NCBI GenBank assembly: GCA_014860005.1
Contig: JACZKP010000076.1
Location: forward strand, 124,001 to 188,000
DNA length: 64,000 nt
Direction of reading: 5' to 3'
Source: Verrucomicrobiota bacterium
GTDB taxonomy: Bacteria > Verrucomicrobiota > Verrucomicrobiae > Limisphaerales > UBA11358
Part shown: positions 16,600 to 25,187 of the stretch, in pieces
Layout: the number at the start of each line of letters is the position of its first letter
How positions within the stretch are numbered: position 1 is the stretch's first letter
Program-made: the position numbers and the translations under genes
Notes under the pieces: model-generated
Database searches by the model: none
The model's input: only the letters and a program-made list of their open reading frames with translations
What the model was told of the DNA's origin: nothing

Positions 16600-16971
16600 A
16601 GCTCAGATTCGGGGTTGGGGAGGACAATATATCGCGCGGTGAGTGTGAAGTCGCCGGTTCGTCGTCCGGTTGGAGCAGGTGCCCGAACATCGCTTTGATG
16701 AAGCCGGCCACCTCCGCGCCGCCCCAGAAGATGGCGGCAAAGAAGGCCAGCGCCATGACCAACAGCGCGCCGCCCGCTCGGCGAAAGCGGCGATCAAGTG
16801 TGCCAGCTTCTCGGAAAATCGCGGCGGGCGGGCCGACGCTGGCCGTGCAAGCATCTGTCCGGCTTCCGGCGGGTCTGTTGCTGGCGTTTCAGGTTTCACT
16901 ATGGGGCTGCGGTTAAATGGTTGTCGCAAATCGTTCTCCCTCCAGAGTGGCTCAGGTGAACCCCCATTCAA
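16580..16971 (-). pseudogene. Frameshifted small membrane protein gene
   Basis: The upstream frame encodes a soluble N terminus (ending FSEKLAHLIAAFAERA) and then turns into an Arg/Trp/Ser-rich nonsense tail. Exactly there, the next frame picks up GGALLVMALAFFAAIFWGGAEV, a clean membrane helix followed by GFIKAMFGHLLQPDDEP. Joined, they make one sensible protein of about 120 aa with a single membrane segment. The slip lies around 16765-16785 in a G/C-rich run, so either the gene is recently broken or this is a sequencing error. The family is not recognised. Confidence 0.6.
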
Positions 16972-17010
16972 GCCCTCCCACTCGAACGGGTCGGCCCGTC
17001 CCTCAGCCGA

Positions 17011-17691
17011 TCACTGCTCCGGCGGCTTTTCCTTATAGCCCAGGCGAGGGAACGGATTCACGACGCTGGAAATGATGTTGCGCGAGTGGGCCGCGATGCG
17101 TTTGAGGTAGCGGGCGTAAAGCGCCAGCGCCGCCGCATCCGAGCTGCCGAGGTCGGTGACTTTGCCAGCAACGATGGCGTCGGTGATGTTATCACAGGCG
17201 ACGGCCAATTCCTGCTTGTAGTTGGCCATGATGGTGCGAGCCATCTCCTCATCGCTCGTCTTGAACGCTTGAATCGTGTCCTTGAATATCCGCGTTACGC
17301 CGGCTTCGACCTCCTGCAAATGCGCTTCCAGGCTGCCACCGCGCAGTCGCTTGGGGTGCTGCCGCGCCAAATCGTAAATGTTCTTCGTGTAATCGCCGAT
17401 GCGCTCGATGTCCATGACCACGCTGACCAGAATCAGTCCCGAAGTAAGGTCGGCTCCGCCGGAGAGGGCGAGATGCGTCAGCACCTTTGTTCTCACGTCG
17501 CGCTGCTGGGCGTTGACCTCTTTGTCCTTGGCGAAGATGTCAATTATGATTTCGCCCGTGTCGGATTGCCGCAAGGACTCGACCGACGCCTCATACATGA
17601 TCCAGTCCGCGTCGAGCATGGCGTAAGCCTGCTGCAACGCTTGCTGGTAGAGGTTGTCTTTCTTAAACAGGTTGATCACGTTTTGCCACAT
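17011..17691 (-). CDS. PhoU-domain protein
   Basis: This 226-aa all-helical protein resembles PhoU-type regulators of phosphate or sodium/phosphate transport. It shows the domain's helical bundle with the metal-binding-like DIERIGDYTKNI motif near residue 95 and a second such region near the C terminus. It lies 7 bp downstream of the Na+/phosphate cotransporter gene, the usual partner, and so probably controls or is coupled to it. Confidence 0.85.
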   Translation of the reverse strand: MWQNVINLFKKDNLYQQALQQAYAMLDADWIMYEASVESLRQSDTGEIIIDIFAKDKEVNAQQRDVRTKVLTHLALSGGADLTSGLILVSVVMDIERIGDYTKNIYDLARQHPKRLRGGSLEAHLQEVEAGVTRIFKDTIQAFKTSDEEMARTIMANYKQELAVACDNITDAIVAGKVTDLGSSDAAALALYARYLKRIAAHSRNIISSVVNPFPRLGYKEKPPEQ

Positions 17692-17698
17692 AAGCGCC

Positions 17699-18808
17699 TC
17701 ATTTGAAGATTACGATTAAAGCCAGCGGGATGACGAAGAAAATCAAAAGCACATAGAGGAGCGCGATGTAGCGATGGCGCACGGACAATTCCGCCAGTCC
17801 CTCCGCCAGGCGAATGGGGATTTGCCGAATCCACGGCACCGGCCAGATGAGCAGAATGCCAAACAGATTGAACAGCAGGTGGGCGAACGCCACCGTCACC
17901 GCCTCCGGCTTCCCCGTGGCGAGGGCGGCCAGCATCGCCGTGACGGTCGTGCCCACGTTGGCGCCCAGGGTGTAGGGAAAAATCTGGCGCAAGCGCAGGA
18001 GGCCCGCCCCCGCCAGCGGGACAATCAGCGAAGTCGTCACCGAACTGCTTTGCACGGCTACGGTCAGCAACAGGCCGAAGAGCATCGCCCGGCCCGCGTT
18101 TTTGAACAGGTGCTCGTCGAAAAAACTCTCCACCTTTTTCAACACCAGACTGCGGAGCAGCTTCACGATGGCGGCCAGCATGGCGAAGGTCAACACCGCC
18201 GAAAAGACCAGGAGGAGCATTGGGTGATTCTTCATCAGCGCGGACAGGAATTCCAAGACGGGCTTCGTCGCGGCTTGGAGGGGATTGGCCAGCGTCATCC
18301 CCCCGCTGGCTTGGAACAGCCCTTCCAGCAAGCGGGCGGACTTGGCCAACATTCCGGTCAGCAATTCCAGCGGGAACAGGACCAGCACCGTGAGCACGTT
18401 GAAGAAGTCATGGACAGTGGCGGCGGCGAAGGCGCGCCGCAGTTCCGCCGCGCGCGTCAGATGACCCAGGGAAACGATGGTGTTGGTGATGGTCGTGCCG
18501 ATGTTCGCGCCCATGACCATGGGAATGGCCCCCTCGATGGAAATGGCCCCGCCAGCCACCATGCCCACGATGATGGAAGTGGTGGTGGACGAGCTTTGCA
18601 CGAGCGAGGTCGCGAGTATCCCGATGAACAAGCCGACGAACGGGGAGGCCGTGGTTTGGAGAATCTGCTCCGAGAATCCCTTGCCGAACAATTGGAAGGA
18701 CTCTCCCATGCCGCCGATGCCCACGATGAACAAGTAAAGACAAGCGACGATGCCGAGGCACTTGGCCAACGGCACCAGACGATCCCGGAGTGGGTTGGAA
18801 AGGTTCAT
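17699..18808 (-). CDS. Na+/phosphate cotransporter family protein
   Basis: This inner-membrane transporter of about 369 aa takes up phosphate with Na+. It contains the two inverted-repeat signatures of the family: LVQSSSTTTS at about residues 69-78 with GANIGTT, and AVQSSSVTTS with GANVGTT in the second half. The start at 18808 was chosen over an upstream extension because the extension is the tail of the neighbouring chimeric gene. It is coupled to the PhoU-like gene. Confidence 0.9.
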   Translation of the reverse strand: MNLSNPLRDRLVPLAKCLGIVACLYLFIVGIGGMGESFQLFGKGFSEQILQTTASPFVGLFIGILATSLVQSSSTTTSIIVGMVAGGAISIEGAIPMVMGANIGTTITNTIVSLGHLTRAAELRRAFAAATVHDFFNVLTVLVLFPLELLTGMLAKSARLLEGLFQASGGMTLANPLQAATKPVLEFLSALMKNHPMLLLVFSAVLTFAMLAAIVKLLRSLVLKKVESFFDEHLFKNAGRAMLFGLLLTVAVQSSSVTTSLIVPLAGAGLLRLRQIFPYTLGANVGTTVTAMLAALATGKPEAVTVAFAHLLFNLFGILLIWPVPWIRQIPIRLAEGLAELSVRHRYIALLYVLLIFFVIPLALIVIFK

Positions 18809-18818
18809 GTGGCCTTGA

Positions 18819-19367
18819 TTACCTTGAACCTCCCTTCGAATGGGAATCTTTTCCGCCCTGATGGGCGGCATCTGCATCGTGCGACGGCAATACCGGCAGG
18901 GTGCGCTCAACGGTGCGAGACGCCCTTTCGACCAAAACCCGGTGCGCCCGGCGGCGGCGGATTTGCAGCACGGTAAAGGTCAGTCCGCCGCCGTGCCATG
19001 TGTCGCCGGAGGCCAGTTCTTTCCGCAATTGGCGGGTCAACCAGTCCGAGAGCGCCGCGTCCGGCGTCGCCGCGGGCAGCGGGACTCCCGTTTTCTGCGC
19101 CAGGGCGCCGAGACTCACGCCGCCACCCACTTTCCAGCGGCCCTCGGCCACCGCGATGATTTCCTGGTTGGGGAGATCAAGTTCGTTGCCCACACCGGTG
19201 ACAAGGATGCCGGAAAATACGCCCCGCAAGGGGGTGGAGGTCCACTGGCTGAGCAACTGTTTCAACGCGCCGTCGGCGAAGGTCTTCAAACCCTCGGTCA
19301 TCATCAGCATCGCGAGAAGGAACAGCGCCAGGCCGCCCGCCGCGTTCAATGAGAGTTGCCACGTCAT
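18819..19367 (-). CDS. Chimera: truncated Na+/phosphate cotransporter start fused to CorC_HlyC domain
   Basis: Residues 1-58 (LALFLLAMLMMTEGLKTFAD, then TPLRGVFSGILVTG) are the first membrane segments of an Npt-type transporter, but they stop just before the QSSS motif that forms the transport site. The sequence then turns abruptly into a CorC_HlyC domain (EGRWKVGGGVSLGALAQKTG, then GGLTFTVLQIRRRRAHRVLV). The result cannot transport phosphate on its own. It overlaps the marC stop by ATGA, so it is still translated in the operon. It could be a deletion product or a new small regulatory protein. Confidence 0.7.
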   Translation of the reverse strand: MTWQLSLNAAGGLALFLLAMLMMTEGLKTFADGALKQLLSQWTSTPLRGVFSGILVTGVGNELDLPNQEIIAVAEGRWKVGGGVSLGALAQKTGVPLPAATPDAALSDWLTRQLRKELASGDTWHGGGLTFTVLQIRRRRAHRVLVERASRTVERTLPVLPSHDADAAHQGGKDSHSKGGSR

Positions 19368-19996
19368 GAGGGGATGATTTTTAGCGCCTCAAGCGCGTTG
19401 AGGAAGAACTGGAAGGCAATCGCGACCAGCAGCAACCCCATCAGCCGCGTGGCCATGCGCATCGCGAGTGGGTTGAGCCATTGCGCGCCGTGCGCCGACA
19501 GCCGGAGAATCAGATAGCTCGCGGCGCAGACCACCGCGATGCAGACGAACAGCGCGCTCCGCTGGTGCAAGCCCTCCGCCTTGCCCTGGAGCAGGATGAT
19601 CGTGGAGATCGCGCCGGGACCGGCGAGCATCGGGATGCCGAGGGGCGCGATGGCGATGTCCGTCCGGGCCAGGCCCTCTTCCGTCTCAGCGGCCGTCTCC
19701 TGCACCGGCGAGCGCCGCGCCTGCAGCATGTCGAGCGCGATCATAAAGAGCACGACGCTGCCGGCCAGTTGAAACGCCGGCAGCGTGATGCCAAGGAACT
19801 TGAAAATCCATTGACCGATCAGGGCGAAGGCGATGAGCACGCCCGCGGCGACCGCGCAGGCCATGCCCGCAGTGCGAATCCGCTGCGCTGGCGTGTTGCG
19901 CGGCGTCATCGCAAGGAAGAGTGGCACCAGCGCCACCGGATCGACGATCACAAACAGTGAGCCGGTCGCGAGCAAGATGTATTCAGTGAGGTTCAT
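19364..19996 (-). CDS. MarC family integral membrane protein (UPF0056)
   Basis: The protein has 210 aa and six predicted membrane segments. It begins YILLATGSLFVIVDPVALVPLFLAMTP in the family style and contains LGIPMLAGPGAISTIIL, the central MarC signature. The physiological function of the family is unknown; the old link to multiple antibiotic resistance was not confirmed. Both ends overlap neighbours by ATGA, in a tight operon with acetate kinase. Confidence 0.9.
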   Translation of the reverse strand: MNLTEYILLATGSLFVIVDPVALVPLFLAMTPRNTPAQRIRTAGMACAVAAGVLIAFALIGQWIFKFLGITLPAFQLAGSVVLFMIALDMLQARRSPVQETAAETEEGLARTDIAIAPLGIPMLAGPGAISTIILLQGKAEGLHQRSALFVCIAVVCAASYLILRLSAHGAQWLNPLAMRMATRLMGLLLVAIAFQFFLNALEALKIIPS

Positions 19997-21222
19997 GCTC
20001 CCACCTCCGCTCCCGTCCGCTGCCGGGCACAGTGCTCAATCGCGCCTGCGGTTTGCTCGGCCACCAGCATCGACTCATCCACGGCGACGACCCATGCCTG
20101 AAGGCGTGATGTTTCGTCGGTGATGCGAGCGTCGGCGCCCAGTGTGGCGAGGTTTCGTGAGGCGTCCAGATGCAGGCCGAACCAAGCGAGGCGTTCGCAG
20201 ATGCGAGCGCGGATGTCGGGGCTATTCTCGCCGATGCCGCCGCCGAAGACGACGGCTTGCGCGCCCCCCAGCGCGGCCAGAAACGCGCCCACGTATTTGC
20301 TCACGCGGTAGCAGAACATCTCGACGGCCAGCGCCGCGCGAGCATCGTGGGGCGCGGCGGCGAGCAACTCGCGCATATCAGCGGAACGGCCCGAAACGCC
20401 GAGCAGCCCGCATTGGCGGTTGAGCAGGTCCTCCAGCGCCGCCGGCGAGAGGTTTTCGTTGCGCAAGAGCGTCGTCAGCACGCCGGGGTCGATGTCCCCG
20501 GCGCGCGTGGCCATCATCAATCCTTCGAGCGGAGTGAAGCCCATCGAAGTGTCCACCGAGCGCCCCTCGCGAATGGCCGTAACCGAGCAACCGCCGCCCA
20601 GTTGCACCGTGATGAGATTGGCCTGCGAGGTTGGAATGCCCGTCAGCTCCGAGTAGCGGCGCAGCATGGATTCGTGCGCGAGGCCGTGGAAACCGTAGCG
20701 GCGGAGGCCGTGCCGGCGCGCGAGTTCGTGCGGCAGCGCGCAAGTGGCGGCGTGGTCGGGCAGCGTGCGGTGAAACGCGGTGTCGAACACCGCCACCATC
20801 GGCAAGTCCGGGCCGAAGACCTCGCGCGCCGCGCGAATACCCGCCATCGCCGGAGGATTGTGCAGCGTCGCGAGGGCGTTCAATGACTCCAACTCGGTCA
20901 GCGCTTCCGGCGTGAGCAGCGTTGGTGCGCTGAACTTCGCGCCGCCATGCACGACGCGGTGACCGACAGCCGAGATGTCCGGCGCGGTGTCCTTGTCGTG
21001 GCGCAACCAATCCAAGAACAAGTGAAGCGCGGCGGCGGGGTCGGGCACGGCCCGCGTCTCGTTCAGTGTCCGTCCAGCGGCGGAAAGGTGAACGCCCGCC
21101 GCGCAGCCGAGTTGTTCAAACCGCGATCGGGCGAGCCGGCGCGGTGTGGCGCCGGGGGATTCGACCTCCATCACATCGAGCTTGAGCGAGGCGCTGCCGC
21201 TGTTGATGGCGAGAATGAGCAT
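19993..21222 (-). CDS. ackA: Acetate kinase
   Basis: Acetate kinase converts acetyl phosphate and ADP to acetate and ATP. The 409-aa protein has the family signatures NSGSASLKL (residues 7-15), HRVVHGG, FDTAFHRTLP, RRYGFHGLAHE, QLGGGCS and TPLEGLMMATRAGDIDPG, plus the late GGIGENS. It lies two genes downstream of phosphoketolase, whose product acetyl phosphate is its substrate, so together they make ATP from sugar phosphates by a short route. Confidence 0.95.
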   Translation of the reverse strand: MLILAINSGSASLKLDVMEVESPGATPRRLARSRFEQLGCAAGVHLSAAGRTLNETRAVPDPAAALHLFLDWLRHDKDTAPDISAVGHRVVHGGAKFSAPTLLTPEALTELESLNALATLHNPPAMAGIRAAREVFGPDLPMVAVFDTAFHRTLPDHAATCALPHELARRHGLRRYGFHGLAHESMLRRYSELTGIPTSQANLITVQLGGGCSVTAIREGRSVDTSMGFTPLEGLMMATRAGDIDPGVLTTLLRNENLSPAALEDLLNRQCGLLGVSGRSADMRELLAAAPHDARAALAVEMFCYRVSKYVGAFLAALGGAQAVVFGGGIGENSPDIRARICERLAWFGLHLDASRNLATLGADARITDETSRLQAWVVAVDESMLVAEQTAGAIEHCARQRTGAEVGA

Positions 21223-21273
21223 CGGGTTCGGTATGGAGACAGACAGGTTCGGTGAACCGCCCGCCGGTTTGGA

Positions 21274-21468
21274 TTACTTGCCCTCCTGCTTCATGAGGCA
21301 GCGCAGCGCCCAGACGCTGACCGCGCTGCCCAGGATGATCGACAACCAGAGGGCCGGTGGTGCATGCATGAACTCCACGGAGTCGAGCAGCATCCACAAG
21401 CCGCGGAAAACGAACACGCTTGCCAGGACCAGGGCCAATTCGGCGATCAGCACGATTTTTTTGTTCAT
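21274..21468 (-). CDS. Small two-helix membrane protein, paralogue of the one upstream of the pyruvate-kinase-like gene
   Basis: The protein is 64 aa with two membrane helices (IAELALVLASVFVFRGLWML and LWLSIILGSAVSVWALRCL). The loop DSVEFMHAPPA is shared almost residue for residue with the plus-strand protein at 54657. No known family is recognised. It lies between phosphoketolase and acetate kinase in the same transcription unit. The upstream in-frame extension looks non-coding, and the ATG at 21468 matches the start of the paralogue. Confidence 0.75.
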   Translation of the reverse strand: MNKKIVLIAELALVLASVFVFRGLWMLLDSVEFMHAPPALWLSIILGSAVSVWALRCLMKQEGK

Positions 21469-21538
21469 GGCCAGTTGCTGAGGATTCCAACCGCTCCCGT
21501 GCGTTGGGCGGTCTTGTTGGTTTTCGAGTTCATGGTGT

Positions 21539-24043
21539 TTATTTTGGCTCCAACCGGCTTTTGCGTGATTCTTCACGAGTTTGGCGCTGCGCCTTCCAGC
21601 GCCAGTTGAGAATTTCCGGCGGATCAATGCTCATCGCCCGCACATAGTCGTGGTGTTCGCGGAGCTTGCGCTCGTATTTGCGAATCAGTTCCTCGGCGAG
21701 CGCCGCCATGCGCGGGTTGCGCGCGGCCAGCTTCTGCGCCGTCTGAATGACCAGATGCCAGCGGCTGGTTTTGTTGCGCACCTGCATGTCGAAGGGCGTG
21801 GTCGTCGTGCCTTCCTCGCGATAGCCGTTCACGTCGAAGCGTTCGTTCTCGGGCCGCTCCCACAGCAGTTGTTTGATGGCGGCGGTGTAGCCATGAAAGT
21901 TGAAGACCACGGGACAGCCCAAGGGGAAGAGGCGTTGGAAGCGGTCTTCCTCCAGGCCGTGCGGATATTTCTGTGGAATGCCAATCACCTGAAGGTCGGT
22001 CACGTTGACGACGCGCACGCGCCAGGCCGGCGCTTCTTCGCCAAGAATCTGCGCCGCCGCCATCACTTCCACGGTGAGGTTGTCGCCGCAACCGGCGAGC
22101 ACCACTTCCGGCTCGTCATCGCCGTGCGTGCTCGCCCAACGCCACACCGACGCGCCGACGCGACAGTGTTCGTCCGCTTCGGCGGGACTCAGCCATTGGG
22201 GCAACGGATGCTTGGCGGCGATGATGAGGTTGATGTAGCCCGTCGAGCGCAGGCAGTGGCGGACAGTGCTGAGCAGCGTGTTGGCGTCGGGCGGCAGATA
22301 GATGCGGTAGGTATGGCCTTTCTTGGTGAGCAGATTGTTGATGAAGCCTGGTCCTTGATGAGAGTAACCGTTGTGCTCCTGCCGCCAGGTCTCCGAGGTG
22401 AGCAGGTAATTCAACGACGAGACGGGCGCGCGCCACGGGACTTCGCCCGCGGCTTTGAGGAACTTCGCATACTGGTTCATCATCCCGTCCACGATGGAGA
22501 TGAACGCCTCGTAGCAGGGGAACAATCCGTGCCGGCCCGTGAGGAGGTAGCCTTGCAGCCAGCCCTGGCAATTGTGCTCGCTCAACACTTCGAGCACTGC
22601 GCCGGACGGCGCGATGTTCTCGGAGTGACGCGGCACGGGCCAGGCGAACTGGCGCTGGGTCGTCTGGAACACCGCGCCGAGCTTGTTCGATTCGAGTTCG
22701 TCCGGGCAAACAATGCGAAAGTGCCGGCGCGGTTCGCTCCGGCGGATAACTTCGGCAAGGTATTTGCCGAGCGTCTCCATGCCGCTCACGCGCACCTCGC
22801 CGCGACCGCGAGCGTCCACGGCGAAATCCTTCAACGGCGGGAGGTCGAGAGGCCGGCGCAGTTTGCCGCCATTCGTGTGAGGGTTCATCGCCATGCGCCG
22901 GTCGCCGTGGGGACAAAGCGCGCGGAGGTCCGCTTGCGGGCAGCCTTGTTCATCCCACAGTTCTTCGGGCCGATACGAGCGCAGCCAGCGCTCGATGACC
23001 TTCAAATGCGCGCGGTTGGTTTTGCATTCCTTGGCCGGCACTTGATGCGCGCGGTAGGAACCTTCCACGGCTTTGCCATCCACTGCGGCCGGCCCGGTCC
23101 AGCCCTTGGGCGTGCGCAGAATAATCATGGGCCAGCGGGGACGTTCCGCCGCCCGGCCTTTGCGGGCCGATGCCTGCAACGCGCGAATCTCGCCGTAAGC
23201 CCAATCGAACGCCGCCGACATTTCGCGATGGGCGTTGGCGTCGGTCGAGACGATGCGTGCCTGCCAGCCGTTGCCGTTGAACAGCGCGAGCAACTCGTCG
23301 TCGGTCATCGAAGCGAAGAGCGTGGGGTTGGCGATTTTGAATCCATTCAGCAGGAGAATCGGTAACACCGCGCCATCCGTGGCCGGGTTCAGGAATTTGC
23401 CGCTGTGCCACGCCCCCGCCGTCGGGCCGGTCTCCGCTTCGCCGTCACCCACGATGCACGCGGCGATGAGATCGGGATTGTCGAACACCGCGCCGAACGC
23501 CGTCGCCAGCGCGTAGCCGAGTTCGCCGCCTTCGTGAATGACGCCGGGGAGTTCGGGATTGAGGTGACTGGCGAAACCGCCGGGCCACGAGAACCGCTTG
23601 ACGAAGCGTTCCAGACCCGCGCCGTCGAGCGTCAGGTCGGGATAAACTTCCTGAAGCGAACCTTCGAGATAAGCGTTGGCGAGATTGGCCGCCGCGCCGT
23701 GGCCCGGTCCGGTCAGCAGCAACACACTCGCGTCCGTCTTGCGGATGAGCTGGTTCAGGTGCGTGTAGATGAAGTTGATGCCCGGACAAGTGCCCCAATG
23801 CCCCAGCAACCGTTCGCGGATGTGCTCGGGCCGGAGCGGTTTTTCAAGCAGTGCATTCGCCTGCAAATAGACCTGGGCGGCGGCGAGGTAGTTCACCGCG
23901 CGCAGGTAGCGGTCGAGACCGTCGTGAGCGGTCCTGCTCGCGCGCGTCGCTCTTGAAGCGGCGGGACGCGCGGCGAAGGCCAGTCGGCTTCTTTTTGATT
24001 TCCGATTGGGTTTCGTGTTTGTCGTCATGGAATGGTTCTTCAT
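21539..24043 (-). CDS. xfp: Phosphoketolase (xylulose-5-P / fructose-6-P)
   Basis: This thiamine-diphosphate enzyme splits xylulose 5-phosphate or fructose 6-phosphate to acetyl phosphate plus an aldose phosphate. The 834-aa protein shows GPGHGAAANLANAYLEGS, WPGGFASHLNPELPG, IVGDGEAETGPTAGAWHS (TPP site) and the family C terminus with NFHGYTAAIKQLLW. The first 40 residues are basic and low-complexity; a second ATG at 24028 is equally possible. With acetate kinase it forms a minimal bifid-type shunt. It is the upstream partner in a unit headed by universal stress proteins. Confidence 0.95.
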   Translation of the reverse strand: MKNHSMTTNTKPNRKSKRSRLAFAARPAASRATRASRTAHDGLDRYLRAVNYLAAAQVYLQANALLEKPLRPEHIRERLLGHWGTCPGINFIYTHLNQLIRKTDASVLLLTGPGHGAAANLANAYLEGSLQEVYPDLTLDGAGLERFVKRFSWPGGFASHLNPELPGVIHEGGELGYALATAFGAVFDNPDLIAACIVGDGEAETGPTAGAWHSGKFLNPATDGAVLPILLLNGFKIANPTLFASMTDDELLALFNGNGWQARIVSTDANAHREMSAAFDWAYGEIRALQASARKGRAAERPRWPMIILRTPKGWTGPAAVDGKAVEGSYRAHQVPAKECKTNRAHLKVIERWLRSYRPEELWDEQGCPQADLRALCPHGDRRMAMNPHTNGGKLRRPLDLPPLKDFAVDARGRGEVRVSGMETLGKYLAEVIRRSEPRRHFRIVCPDELESNKLGAVFQTTQRQFAWPVPRHSENIAPSGAVLEVLSEHNCQGWLQGYLLTGRHGLFPCYEAFISIVDGMMNQYAKFLKAAGEVPWRAPVSSLNYLLTSETWRQEHNGYSHQGPGFINNLLTKKGHTYRIYLPPDANTLLSTVRHCLRSTGYINLIIAAKHPLPQWLSPAEADEHCRVGASVWRWASTHGDDEPEVVLAGCGDNLTVEVMAAAQILGEEAPAWRVRVVNVTDLQVIGIPQKYPHGLEEDRFQRLFPLGCPVVFNFHGYTAAIKQLLWERPENERFDVNGYREEGTTTTPFDMQVRNKTSRWHLVIQTAQKLAARNPRMAALAEELIRKYERKLREHHDYVRAMSIDPPEILNWRWKAQRQTREESRKSRLEPK

Positions 24044-24061
24044 AAAGCATCATTTCAAATT

Positions 24062-25045
24062 TCAAAGCAGCCAGGCCGCGAGCGTGAAGTAAAACAAGAC
24101 CGTGAAAATGTCCGTCAACGCCAGCGTCATTGGCCCGGCCGCAATTTTCGGGTCGAGGTTGAGCGCGTGCAGAATGGCCGGGATGGTCAGTCCCAGGACA
24201 CAGGCCGTGCCCAGTGAAAGCACAATGCCGCCGCCGATCACCAGCGCCGGCAACGCCGCGCCCCGCCACAGCCAGGCAATCGCCGTCACCGTCGCGCCGC
24301 ACGTCACTCCCAACAGCAGCGCGGTGCCGGCCTCCCGTTGGAACGCCCGGACATACCAGCGCCAGGTGGGCCTCGTGAACCGCAGCGCGTGAATCGTGAC
24401 GGCGGCGGACTGCATGCTGACGCTCTCCCCCAAGCCTAGGACCAGCGTCAGAAAAAAGGCCAGCACCAGGCTCTTGGCCAGTGTCAGCTCAAACGCGCCC
24501 GCCAGGAAGGCGCAAATCGTCCCGCTGGCGATGGTGGCGAGCAACCACGGGAACCGAAACCGGAACGCGCGCCAAGGCGACGCTTCGCGCACTTGAGAAA
24601 CGTGGAAGCCGATGGCTTCAAACACCTCGTCCATCCGCTCCTGCTCGCTCAGGTTAAGAACTTCCTGCGTGAACAAATCCACATCAACCACCCCGACGAC
24701 GCGGCGTTGGTCATCCACGACCGGAAAAGCCAAAAAGCGGTGCAGGACAAACATCTCGCACGCTTCCAGCAATGTCGCCGTCTGGGGAATGGCCAATACC
24801 CGCGACACCATAATCTCCGTCAACCGTTGCTCCAGCGACGCCGTGAGCAAGCGGCGCGTCGGCACGACGCCGACCAACCGCTGCTCCCCGTCCACAACGT
24901 AGAAATAAACAATCTTCTCGCCGATTCCGCGTTGGCGGATGGCAGCCAACGCGCCGGCGACGGTCATCTCCGCCTCCAGCACAGCGAAGTCCTTGCGCGC
25001 GTGGCTCAGGATTGGCTCGGTCAGATGGGGTGTGGCTGGCGTCAT
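24062..25045 (-). CDS. MgtE-type Mg2+ transporter lacking the N domain
   Basis: The protein is 327 aa and starts directly before two CBS domains (residues about 10-130; LVGVVPTRRLL, RVVGVVDVDLF). They are followed by the five-helix MgtE membrane domain (GLGESVSMQSAAVTIHAL, LSLGTACVLGLTIPAI, then DPKIAAGPMTLALTDIF). The usual superhelical N domain that senses Mg2+ is absent, so gating must rest on the CBS pair. An upstream extension in frame looks non-coding. It probably supplies Mg2+ for the many ATP-using proteins of the island, an inference from context. Confidence 0.85.
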   Translation of the reverse strand: MTPATPHLTEPILSHARKDFAVLEAEMTVAGALAAIRQRGIGEKIVYFYVVDGEQRLVGVVPTRRLLTASLEQRLTEIMVSRVLAIPQTATLLEACEMFVLHRFLAFPVVDDQRRVVGVVDVDLFTQEVLNLSEQERMDEVFEAIGFHVSQVREASPWRAFRFRFPWLLATIASGTICAFLAGAFELTLAKSLVLAFFLTLVLGLGESVSMQSAAVTIHALRFTRPTWRWYVRAFQREAGTALLLGVTCGATVTAIAWLWRGAALPALVIGGGIVLSLGTACVLGLTIPAILHALNLDPKIAAGPMTLALTDIFTVLFYFTLAAWLL

Positions 25046-25187
25046 GCAGTTGCATCGTATCTGGAAAAGCGGCGCGAGGGATGCGCGTTCGAGGGCAGCC
25101 GGTTTCTCTTGAGTTGCGGAATGCGCTCTATTTGCATTGCCATTGAACGGTTCTTCATGGATTTCGCCTTGGGTTCTTTCCTTAACC

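Noticed and set aside
21581..23365. 594-codon open frame opposite phosphoketolase
   Set aside because: Antisense shadow of a complete, motif-rich enzyme gene.
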